A DNA stretch of 64,000 bases from NCBI RefSeq assembly GCF_030160235.1, contig NZ_BSNY01000012.1:186001-250000 (forward strand), in the 5' to 3' direction. The translations under genes were made by a program, and so were the position numbers. Positions 35,117 to 43,204 of the stretch are shown in pieces. The notes under the pieces were generated by a model that was given only the letters and a program-made list of their open reading frames with translations, had not been told where the DNA came from and did no database searches. Each line of letters begins with the position of its first letter. The first letter of the stretch is position 1. This DNA is from Mesorhizobium huakuii. GTDB taxonomy: Bacteria; Pseudomonadota; Alphaproteobacteria; Rhizobiales; Rhizobiaceae.

Positions 35117-35899
35117 ATGACTGTTCCCAAATTGCGCATCGCCGGTCTCGACAAGAGCTTCGGCACGGGCGAGCGGCGCACGCAAGTGCTGCGCAACATC
35201 AATTTCGATCTCGCCGACAACGAGTTCGTCTCGCTCGTCGGCACGTCGGGCTGCGGCAAGAGCACGCTGCTGTCGATCGTCGCCGGGCTGCAGGATTTCG
35301 ATGCTGGCGATCTCAGCATCGATGGCGCGCCGATCCTGCAGCCGGGTCTCGACCGTGGCGTCGTCTTCCAGTCCTACACGCTGCTTCCCTGGCTGACGGC
35401 GCGGCAGAACATCGAGTTCGCCCTCAAGGCCGCCGGCTACGATCGCGCGGCCTGCCGCGAGATCGCGCTCGAGCATCTCGACCTCGTCAAGCTGTCGCAA
35501 AGCGCCGACCGCTATCCGTCGGAACTGTCGGGCGGCATGAAGCAGCGCGTCGCCATTGCGCGCGCGCTGTCCTATCGCCCCAAGATGCTGCTGATGGATG
35601 AACCGTTCGGCGCGCTCGATGCCTTGACCCGGCACCAGATGCAGGAACTGCTGACCCAGATCTGGGAGGAGCACAGGCTGACCGTTCTCTTCGTCACGCA
35701 TGATGTGGAGGAGGCGGTCTATCTGTCGGACCGCATCGTCGTCATGGGCATCGGCCCGGGACGCATCATGCAGACCTTCAATGTCGACATCGAACGGCCG
35801 CGCCGTGAAGAGGTGATGGAAACCCCGGCCTTCATGGATTTGCAGCGCGGCGTGCACAAGGCGATCCGCGAGGCGTCAAGACGTCCCGAAATGGCGTAG
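35117..35899 (+). CDS. ABC importer ATPase, SsuB/TauB type
   Basis: A 260-residue ATP-binding subunit: Walker A GTSGCGKST, Q-loop FQSYTLLPW, signature LSGGMKQRVAIARAL, Walker B LLMDEPFGALD and H-loop VTHD are all intact. It starts 10 bases after the permease stop and completes the importer. It is similar to the ATPase at 301-1104, showing two SsuABC-type systems in the window. Downstream, the 140-base gap to the convergent exporter gene contains the inverted repeat CCCGGA-ATA-TCCGGG (35949-35963) but no clear terminator T-run. Confidence 0.93.
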   Translation: MTVPKLRIAGLDKSFGTGERRTQVLRNINFDLADNEFVSLVGTSGCGKSTLLSIVAGLQDFDAGDLSIDGAPILQPGLDRGVVFQSYTLLPWLTARQNIEFALKAAGYDRAACREIALEHLDLVKLSQSADRYPSELSGGMKQRVAIARALSYRPKMLLMDEPFGALDALTRHQMQELLTQIWEEHRLTVLFVTHDVEEAVYLSDRIVVMGIGPGRIMQTFNVDIERPRREEVMETPAFMDLQRGVHKAIREASRRPEMA

Positions 35900-36039
35900 C
35901 GTCCGGGCGGGGCCCTCTCTGCATTGCGCGGAATGACGAGGCAGCCGTCCCGGAATATCCGGGCCGGCTGTCCCTGCTCACATCAGGGGGCTCGCAAATA
36001 GGTTTCGTCAGGAGGGGCAGGGTGATCGGTTCGGACCGC

Positions 36040-37935
36040 TCACGTCGCTTTGCCGAGCGCGGCGTCCATTCCCACCTCTTCCTCGGAAATGTCGTCGAAC
36101 GAAGCGTAGTTCATGTTGTAGAGGCGGGCGTAGAGGCCCTTCCTCTGCATCAGCTGTTCGTGGTTGCCGCTTTCGACGATTTCGCCATTCTGCAGCACGA
36201 TGATGCGGTCGGCGCCGCGTATGGTGGCGAGCCGGTGGGCGATGACCAGGCCGGTGCGGCCTTCCAGCAGTTTGATGAGCGCCTTCTGGATCAGCATCTC
36301 GGTGTAGGAATCGATGCTGGCGGTGGCCTCGTCGAGCACGAGGATCTTGGCGTCGGCCACCAGCGCCCGCGCAAAACTGATCAGCTGACGCTGGCCGAGC
36401 GAAAGATTGCCGCCGCGCTGCTCGAGCTCGGTGTCGTAGCCATCGGACAGTTGTTCGATGAAGTCGTGCGCGCCGACCGCCTGTGCCGCGCGTACCACCT
36501 CCTCGCGGCTGGCTGATGTCTTGTGGTAGCGGATGTTCTCCAGCACCGTGCCGGAGAACAGGAACGGCTCCTGCAGCACCATAGCCACCTGGTCGCCGAG
36601 CGAATCCTGTGTCAGGTCGCGCACGTCATGGCCGCCGACCAGGACCTCACCCGACCAGACGTCGTAGAAGCGGTGCACCAGTGCCATTGAACTCGACTTG
36701 CCCGACCCGGTCGGGCCGACAAGTGCTACGGTCTCGCCCGGATTGACGCGGAAGGAGATGTTCTTCAGCACCGGCTGGTTCGGCCGGTAGCCGAAGGTGA
36801 CGCTCCTGAACTCGACCGAGCCGTCGGTATCGCGCGACAGGGCCACGGCATTCTCCTTGTCGCTGACATCCACCGGCACGTCGAGCACCTCGGAGATGCG
36901 CTGACCCGAGGCCATGGCGCGTTGCATGACGCTGTACTGCATGGTGAGCGAGCGGATCGGGTCGAAGAAGCGCTGGATGTAGAACAGGAACGCCACCATG
37001 ACACCGACATCGAGGCTGTGCGACAGCACCATCGAACCACCGACGACGATGACGGTCGCCATGGCGATGCCGGTCAGCGTGTCGACGATCGGCACCATCA
37101 CCTGCGCATATCTAGCCGACCGCAGATGAGCGTTGAGGTTGGCCAGCACCTTCTCGTCATAGAGGTCGAAATTGACGTGCTGGCGTTCCAGGCTCTGCAC
37201 GGTGCGCACGCCATGGATGCCTTCGGCGAGCGCCCCGTTGGCGATGGAATTGGTTTCGTGCGCCGCCATGAAGGCAACCTTGGCGCGCGGCAGCCAGAAC
37301 AGCCGCACGATGAACAGCATCGGCATGGTCGACAATGTCAGCAGCCCGAGCCGGAAATCGAGCCACAAAAGGACGGTCACGATGCCGAACAGAAGCACGA
37401 TATCACCCACCGACATGACTGACGTTTCGAGGAATTCCTGCATTGAATTGACGTCGCCCTGCAGGCGCGACATCAGCCGGCCGACCTCGGTCTTGTCCAT
37501 GAAGCTGAGCGAGACCCGCTGCAGATGGCTGAACATGGCGCGGCGCAGGTCGGACAGCACGTTCTCCGCCACCTTGCCGACGACGCTCTCCTGCACATAA
37601 CTAGCGGCATAGTTGATCAGGATGATCATGGTGAAAGTGACGATCGCCGAGATCATCACCGAGCGGTCGAGCCGGCCTGGAGCCATACCGTGGTCGATCG
37701 CGTAGCGGATGACCAGCGGGATCGCCAGTTGCGTCAGCGTGAACACCAGCACCGCCGCGACCGAGATGAAGATCCGGCCCTGATACGGTCTGACGAAGCT
37801 CCAGATGCGCCTGATGATGCGCGGATCGTAGGCCTTGCCGAAAACCTCTTCCTCGTCGCGATGCGAGCCGACGACGGCCTTGCTCGGCCGCCCGCTCTTG
37901 TCGTCCTTCTCGTCGTCGTCCTGCGTCGACATCAT
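36040..37935 (-). CDS. ABC exporter half-transporter (MsbA/BmrA-like), catalytic partner
   Basis: A 631-residue fusion of a six-helix membrane domain (about 35-330) and an ATPase domain. Walker A is GPTGSGKSS, the signature is a variant LSLGQRQL, and Walker B LVLDEATASID has the catalytic Glu. Its start overlaps the upstream exporter gene by 4 bases, so the two are translated together and should form a heterodimer. The short charged N-terminus (DDDEKDDKSGRP) is unusual but not informative. Cargo could be a lipid, drug or peptide; nothing here decides. Confidence 0.92.
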   Translation of the reverse strand: MMSTQDDDEKDDKSGRPSKAVVGSHRDEEEVFGKAYDPRIIRRIWSFVRPYQGRIFISVAAVLVFTLTQLAIPLVIRYAIDHGMAPGRLDRSVMISAIVTFTMIILINYAASYVQESVVGKVAENVLSDLRRAMFSHLQRVSLSFMDKTEVGRLMSRLQGDVNSMQEFLETSVMSVGDIVLLFGIVTVLLWLDFRLGLLTLSTMPMLFIVRLFWLPRAKVAFMAAHETNSIANGALAEGIHGVRTVQSLERQHVNFDLYDEKVLANLNAHLRSARYAQVMVPIVDTLTGIAMATVIVVGGSMVLSHSLDVGVMVAFLFYIQRFFDPIRSLTMQYSVMQRAMASGQRISEVLDVPVDVSDKENAVALSRDTDGSVEFRSVTFGYRPNQPVLKNISFRVNPGETVALVGPTGSGKSSSMALVHRFYDVWSGEVLVGGHDVRDLTQDSLGDQVAMVLQEPFLFSGTVLENIRYHKTSASREEVVRAAQAVGAHDFIEQLSDGYDTELEQRGGNLSLGQRQLISFARALVADAKILVLDEATASIDSYTEMLIQKALIKLLEGRTGLVIAHRLATIRGADRIIVLQNGEIVESGNHEQLMQRKGLYARLYNMNYASFDDISEEEVGMDAALGKAT

Positions 37936-39815
37936 GCGGCTCCCTCGAGCCGGTCGTCGTCCGGCCGCAGCTGCAGGTCGTAAAGCGCGCGGTAGCGTCC
38001 GCCCAGCGCCAGCAGCTCCTCATGCGTGCCGCGCTCGACGATGCGGCCGCCCTCGACGAACAGGATCTGGTCGGCATGCATCAGCGAGCTCAGCCGGTGC
38101 GAGATGATCAGCGTGACGCGATCCCTCGCGAAACGCTTCATCGCCGCACGGATGCGCTGCTCGGTGCCGGCATCGATGGCCGCGGTGGAATCGTCGAAGA
38201 CCAGCACCGATGGCCGCAGCATCAGGCTGCGCGCGATGGTCAGGCGCTGGCGCTGGCCGCCGGAAAGCGACGCGCCGCGCTCGCCGACGACCGTGGTGTA
38301 GCCGGCCGGAAGCCCGATAATGTAGTTGTGCAGCTGGGCATACTCGGCAGCCTGCCCGATGCGCGTCTCGCGCGCCCAGGGGTTGCCATAGGCGATGTTG
38401 TTCTCGATCGAGGTGGTGAACAGGAATGCGTCCTGCTGCACCACGCCGACCGCCTTGCGCAGCGATTGCAGCGTCACCTCACGGACATTCTGCCCATCGA
38501 TGGTGATCGCGCCCGAGGTGACGTCGTAGAAGCGCGGGATCAGGTGCGCGATCGTCGATTTGCCGCTGCCGGGCGGGCCGACAATGCCGACCGTCTCGCC
38601 GGGCCTGGCCTCGAAGGAGATGCCGGACAGGGTCGGACGGCCTCCCGAACCCTCATAGCGGAAGCCGACATCATCGAAGCGCAGCACGCCTTCGGTGATG
38701 ACGAGATCTTTCGCTTCGGGCGCATCCTCGATGTCGAGTTCGGCGTCGAGCAGTTCGAACAGCCGCGTGCCGCAGGTCGAGGCGCGAGCGAAGGAATTGA
38801 CCATCAGGCCGAGTTGGCGCACCGGCATCTGCAGGATGGTCATGAAGGTGAGGAACTGCGCCAGCGTACCGACACTGATCTGGCCGGCGATGACTTTCTG
38901 GCCGCCGAACCACAGCACCAGCCCCATGGCGGCCAGGAAGGAAAAGTTCATGGCGCTGGTGTTGGAGACGCGGATGTCGACGCGCTCATTGGCCAGCTCC
39001 AGCGCGTCCTGTTTGGCGCGGTCGAATTTTGCGAGTTCATGGCGCTGCGCCGCGAAGGCACGCACGACACGGATACCGCCGAGATTCTCGTCCATCACCC
39101 GGCTCAGCACCGACAGCCGCTCCTGCAGCGTCAGCCAGGTGCTGCGCAATCTGAGCTGGGTCACCGAGGAGCGCCAGGCGACGAACGGCACGAAGCTGAG
39201 ACTGAGCAGCCCAAGCATGAGATCGGTGCTGATCAGGAGATAGGCGCCGACGCCGATCAGCACGCCGAGCAGCACCACGCGCAATATGCCGGTGGAAAAG
39301 AACATGCGCACGCCATCGAGATCGAGCAGCCCGAGCGTGATGAGATCGCCGGTATGGACCTTGTCGTGGTAGGAAAAACTCAGTCGCTGGATTTTCTCGT
39401 AGAAGGCCAGGCGCAATTCATAGCCGGTCTGGTGGCCGACGGCCTCGCCATAGTAGTTCTGCGCCATGGTGAAGAGACCGCGCAGGATGCTGACGACGAG
39501 CAGGGTCAGTGCCGTATGCCAAAGGGCCTGCTCGGCAGCGGCGCCGGCGCCGGCGGCCATCACGCCTTGCGCCTGGTCGATGGCGCGTCCCAGCAGGCGT
39601 GGGATGAAAAGCTGCAGCGTCGCGGCGATGAAGGTCGAGACCAGGGTGATGGCGACCTGCCAGGGATGGCGCAGCGTCATGCGCACGATACGCAGCAAGG
39701 TGCTGAGGCCCTTGCCCCATGAGGCTTCCGCCACATGGGCAAACGATTTGCCGCGCTTCGCCGCGCCGCTGGTTGCATCCGTAGGCAAGGAAAATATCCA
39801 GTCCAATCCGGACAT
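37932..39815 (-). CDS. ABC exporter half-transporter, partner with degenerate Walker B
   Basis: A 627-residue half-transporter with an N-terminal membrane domain and a C-terminal ATPase. Walker A GPPGSGKST and signature LSGGQRQRLTIARSL are canonical, but Walker B ends FDDSTAAID: the catalytic Glu is Asp. One weak and one active ATP site is the rule in heterodimeric exporters such as TM287/288 or BmrCD. It is the first gene of the pair. Upstream (39816-40146) no intact gene is present. Confidence 0.92.
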   Translation of the reverse strand: MSGLDWIFSLPTDATSGAAKRGKSFAHVAEASWGKGLSTLLRIVRMTLRHPWQVAITLVSTFIAATLQLFIPRLLGRAIDQAQGVMAAGAGAAAEQALWHTALTLLVVSILRGLFTMAQNYYGEAVGHQTGYELRLAFYEKIQRLSFSYHDKVHTGDLITLGLLDLDGVRMFFSTGILRVVLLGVLIGVGAYLLISTDLMLGLLSLSFVPFVAWRSSVTQLRLRSTWLTLQERLSVLSRVMDENLGGIRVVRAFAAQRHELAKFDRAKQDALELANERVDIRVSNTSAMNFSFLAAMGLVLWFGGQKVIAGQISVGTLAQFLTFMTILQMPVRQLGLMVNSFARASTCGTRLFELLDAELDIEDAPEAKDLVITEGVLRFDDVGFRYEGSGGRPTLSGISFEARPGETVGIVGPPGSGKSTIAHLIPRFYDVTSGAITIDGQNVREVTLQSLRKAVGVVQQDAFLFTTSIENNIAYGNPWARETRIGQAAEYAQLHNYIIGLPAGYTTVVGERGASLSGGQRQRLTIARSLMLRPSVLVFDDSTAAIDAGTEQRIRAAMKRFARDRVTLIISHRLSSLMHADQILFVEGGRIVERGTHEELLALGGRYRALYDLQLRPDDDRLEGAA

Positions 39816-39865
39816 TAGCCCGGACGCATGAAGCAGACTCAGTTCTGATGGCGTGATGTTACGCG

Positions 39866-40139
39866 TGTCCGACTTGACCCTTCAAGGGGCCAATAGCGGC
39901 ATCACACTGTGCCTGACAGGCGGCGCCGCCATTGGTCGTCGCCGTGCGCTTGCGGCCTTGGCGCCAAAGGTCACGTGAGGTGTCGGCATTCCCTGGCATA
40001 AACAATTCGCGGTGTTGACGAGCAGATTCTCCAGCTCGACCCAGCCTTGACGGACTATCAGTTCTGTCACGCGTCGCCGACACGGAAGCAGCCAGGTCCT
40101 GCAGCGAGGGCCGACGCCGCCGTGAATAGCAAGAGGGCA
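39866..40139 (-). pseudogene. Possible decayed isoaspartyl peptidase/asparaginase-2 N-terminal fragment
   Basis: The 331-base gap 39816-40146 holds no intact gene. On the minus strand one frame reads LAIHGGVG, as at the start of type-2 asparaginases; another frame then gives SLQDLAASVSATR, and the first frame again gives TELIVRQGWVELE, like the RAGW helix of that family. Several frameshifts would be needed to join them and the rest of the protein is missing. This is a weak reading by eye; the stretch may simply be noncoding. Confidence 0.3.
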
Positions 40140-40146
40140 GTCTTCC

Positions 40147-41493
40147 TTGACAAGTTTTCCCTTCACCGAAGCCTTGCCGATCCAGTTTGATGCGCCGTTG
40201 CCGAAAGCTTCGGAGGTTGTGGTCATCGGCGGTGGCGTCATCGGCGTGACCACGGCTTTGTTCCTGGCGCGACGCAACATTTCGGTGACATTGCTGGAAA
40301 AGGGCCGCATCGCCGGCGAGCAATCGTCGCGGAACTGGGGCTGGATCCGGCAGCAGGGTCGCGATGCCGACGAACTCCCTGTCGTCATCGAAGCGCTACG
40401 CCTCTGGCGTCAACTTGCAGAGGAATGCGGCGAAGACATCGGGCTGAAGCAGACGGGCGTCACCTATCTTGCGCGAACAGACAAGGAGATGACGGGCTTC
40501 GCGAAGTTCCTGAAGATCGCCGAGACGCACGGCGTCGACACGCGTCTCCTCGACCAGAGTGAGACGGTCAAGCTGATCCCGGCCATGTCGCGCTCTTTCA
40601 AGGGCGCAATGACCACCCCATCGGACATGCGCGCCGAACCCTGGGTCGCGGTGCCGGCGCTTGCCCGTCTGGCCGCTCGGGAGGGCGTCACGATCATCGA
40701 GAATTGTGCGGCGCGCATGCTCGACATGTCGGCAGGACGCGTCAGCGGGGTCTGGACCGAGCAGGGCCGCATCGCCACCTCGAGCGCCGTGGTCGCGAGC
40801 GGTGCGTGGACATCGCTCTTCCTGCGCGCCCACGGCGTCTCCATTCCGCAGCTCAGCGTCAGGGCGACCGTCGCCGCGACCGGGCCCATGCCCGAAATCC
40901 ACTCGGGCGCCGTCGCCGACGATCATATCGCATTCCGGCGCAGGCAGGATGGCGGCTACACACTGGCATCGGGAGGCAGCAATCAGCTGTATGTCGGCCC
41001 TGACGCGTTTCGTCACGCGACCAAATATGTTTCCGCCCTGATGGCCAATCCCCTTGGTACCCATTATTTGCCGGCGGCGCCGCGGGGCTATCCGGATGGC
41101 TGGTCAACCCCGCGCACATGGAACGCGGATGAGAAAAGCCCGTTCGAACGGATGCGCATCCTCAATCCCGTCCCCAAAGCCTCCGCTCTGCGTGATATCG
41201 AGCGCGAATTCACGGCACTTTTCCCGCAGTTCAAGACGGTGCCGATCAAGGCGAGCTGGGCGGGTATGATCGATGCGATGCCGGATGTCGTGCCGGTCGT
41301 TGATCGCGCCGCCGAAATTCCGGGTCTCGTCATCGCCACCGGGATGAGCGGTCACGGCTTCGGCATCGGGCCAGGTATGGGCCGCATCGTGTCCGATCTC
41401 GTCCAGGGAAACGAGATCGGACACAATCTTCACAGGTTCCGTCAATCCCGGTTCAGTGATGGCAGCCCGATCAAGCTGGGACCCAGCCTTTAG
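40147..41493 (+). CDS. FAD-dependent amino acid oxidase/dehydrogenase, DAO (DadA-like) family
   Basis: A 448-residue DAO-fold flavoprotein: FAD motif VVVIGGGVIGVTTALFLARR (about 24-43), the stretch SSRNWGWIRQQGRD seen in a subgroup of amine/amino acid oxidoreductases, and a C-terminal GMSGHGFGIGPGMGRI. The start is a TTG at 40147 preceded by GAGG; no better start is visible. A fragment matching the C-terminal tail of a related protein follows at 41516, which suggests past duplication or replacement here. The substrate is an unknown amine or D-amino acid. Confidence 0.85.
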   Translation: MTSFPFTEALPIQFDAPLPKASEVVVIGGGVIGVTTALFLARRNISVTLLEKGRIAGEQSSRNWGWIRQQGRDADELPVVIEALRLWRQLAEECGEDIGLKQTGVTYLARTDKEMTGFAKFLKIAETHGVDTRLLDQSETVKLIPAMSRSFKGAMTTPSDMRAEPWVAVPALARLAAREGVTIIENCAARMLDMSAGRVSGVWTEQGRIATSSAVVASGAWTSLFLRAHGVSIPQLSVRATVAATGPMPEIHSGAVADDHIAFRRRQDGGYTLASGGSNQLYVGPDAFRHATKYVSALMANPLGTHYLPAAPRGYPDGWSTPRTWNADEKSPFERMRILNPVPKASALRDIEREFTALFPQFKTVPIKASWAGMIDAMPDVVPVVDRAAEIPGLVIATGMSGHGFGIGPGMGRIVSDLVQGNEIGHNLHRFRQSRFSDGSPIKLGPSL

Positions 41494-41515
41494 ACCTGGT
41501 CGGGCGTCGCGGGCC

Positions 41516-41653
41516 AAGAACGTCATCTATGCCTTCGGCCATGGCCATCAGGTCCTCATCGGCGGCGCCGTCACCGGCAAGATCGTGTCGCAACTCGCCG
41601 CCGGTTTGCCGCCAGCGATCGATCTGACGCCCTTCCGGGCGGATAGGTTCTGA
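41516..41653 (+). pseudogene. C-terminal remnant of a DadA-like oxidoreductase
   Basis: The frame reads KNVIYAFGHGHQVLIGGAVT and ends IDLTPFRADRF, which is the characteristic tail of DadA-like FAD oxidoreductases (FGHGH...APFR..RF). There is no start or FAD-binding part, and the preceding bases belong to the end of the intact oxidase gene in another frame. It is best read as the leftover 3' end of a second copy. Confidence 0.7.
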
Positions 41654-41710
41654 TTACTCAGAGCGCCTGCCGTTCCGGCAGACCTTTCCGTTCTTGCATG
41701 GGGAAACGAC

Positions 41711-43150
41711 GTGACCGCAAACACCAATATACAGGCCGTTGAGCCGATCGATCCGCAGAGGATCTACGCCGTGCTGATCTGCGATCTCATCGGCCTGCGT
41801 TTCGGACCCGACGGCAAGCCCGATCCCAGCGAAGTGCGTGCGCATATCGAAGCCAAGGGTGGCCGCTTCCACGCCGGAGCACTAGGCGACAAAGCGGGCC
41901 TCGAAAGGGGGAGGGTGCATTTCTTCTACCAGCCGGACCTTAGCGCAAGCGACGAGCTGATCGAGGCCGCCAGCGACGGCCGCTATGACGCAGTCATCGC
42001 CGCCGCGACCTTCCTGCCCGCCGAGACCGTTTTCCCGCTCGCCGGCGTGCGGATCGGCGCCGGAACCGGCAACATGGGCTCTCGCTCCTGGGGTGGCGGC
42101 AGCGGCGAGGGCGGCAGCGCGGTGCTGATGAACACGCCCGGCATCAACAGCCGCGCGACCGCACAGATGGTGATGAAGGCGATCCTGAAAGTGCTGCCGG
42201 ATCTCCCGGTCGGCTTGCTTCACGACCGGGTGGCACGCGGCACCTTCGACACCGGCAGGGAGCTGCGTGATTTCCCGACCGAAAAACTCGAAGGCAAGAC
42301 GATCGCGATCATCGGCTACGGCAATATCGGCCGCGAGGTGGCCAAGCTCGCCCGCGCCTTCGGCATGCGCGTGGTGATCCACGCCCGGCCACGGCACCGC
42401 GACTGGGTAGAAGCCGAGGGCTTTGCCTTCGCGGCGGACCTCGTCGGCGCGGCTGAAGGCGCCGATGTGCTCAGCGTCCATGTCGGCCTGGGCAAGCAGG
42501 ATGCGCAGACCGGCCGCTACGCCAATGCCGGGCTCATCGGCGCCGAGGTTTTGTCGCGCATGAACAAGGGCGCGGTGCTGGTCAACTACGATCGCGGCGA
42601 GCTTGTCGACGTTGCAGCGCTTGGCGCGGCGCTGGACGCAGGACAGGTGCGCCATGCCGCAATCGACGCCGATCTGTTCAGGAATGCCTCGACCGGCGCT
42701 CTTTCAGGCCCGATGCTGCCTTATCTCGACCTCGTCGAGAAGCATGGCGACAAGCTCGAACTTCTGCCGCACGCCGCTGCCGATACGGACCATCCCTCCC
42801 GTGTCGCCGGCGCCAAACAGGCCGTCGACCAGCTGTTCGACGTTATCTGCCGCAAATCAGTGACCAATGCCAAAGGCACCGTGCCGCCGGGCTACCTTTC
42901 CCTCGGCGCGACGACACCCCCAGGCATCGGACCGGTGACGGCGGATCACTTTTTGAAATTGACCGCCGGCGACTATTCCGAACTGGCTGATGTCTGTGAC
43001 CGGCAAAGCCGGCTGTGGCAGGCTCTGTCGGTCACGCCGCTCGCCGAGCGTGGCAAGATGGTCGCCGAACAGGGCGAGGAGCTCGTCCGGTTGATCGACC
43101 GCTTCTGCCTTCTGGCTGAGCGCCTGAACCTCAGAGGCCCTTACCAATAG
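41711..43150 (+). CDS. D-isomer-specific 2-hydroxyacid dehydrogenase with C-terminal extension
   Basis: A 479-residue NAD-dependent dehydrogenase, much longer than the usual ~320. The NAD motif is IIGYGNIGREVAKLARAFGM (about 197-216); the substrate-binding Arg is in VNYDRGELVD and the catalytic His in LPHAAADTDHP. After residue ~375 an additional domain of about 100 residues without a recognised motif follows. It starts with GTG 41711 after GGGAAACGAC. The neighbouring amine oxidase could supply a 2-keto acid, but no pathway is evident. Confidence 0.85.
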   Translation: MTANTNIQAVEPIDPQRIYAVLICDLIGLRFGPDGKPDPSEVRAHIEAKGGRFHAGALGDKAGLERGRVHFFYQPDLSASDELIEAASDGRYDAVIAAATFLPAETVFPLAGVRIGAGTGNMGSRSWGGGSGEGGSAVLMNTPGINSRATAQMVMKAILKVLPDLPVGLLHDRVARGTFDTGRELRDFPTEKLEGKTIAIIGYGNIGREVAKLARAFGMRVVIHARPRHRDWVEAEGFAFAADLVGAAEGADVLSVHVGLGKQDAQTGRYANAGLIGAEVLSRMNKGAVLVNYDRGELVDVAALGAALDAGQVRHAAIDADLFRNASTGALSGPMLPYLDLVEKHGDKLELLPHAAADTDHPSRVAGAKQAVDQLFDVICRKSVTNAKGTVPPGYLSLGATTPPGIGPVTADHFLKLTAGDYSELADVCDRQSRLWQALSVTPLAERGKMVAEQGEELVRLIDRFCLLAERLNLRGPYQ

Positions 43151-43204
43151 GCTCGACCTGCCGCAGCGGATCTAAAACGGCAGCTGTCGGATGAGAACGC
43201 TCGC

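Noticed and set aside
35949-35963. CCCGGA-ATA-TCCGGG as a bidirectional terminator between convergent operons
   Set aside because: The stem is only 6 bp and no T-run follows on either strand, so the call would be weak.
38022-39722. A 566-codon plus-strand frame opposite the exporter gene
   Set aside because: Shadow frame; the minus strand has intact Walker and signature motifs.
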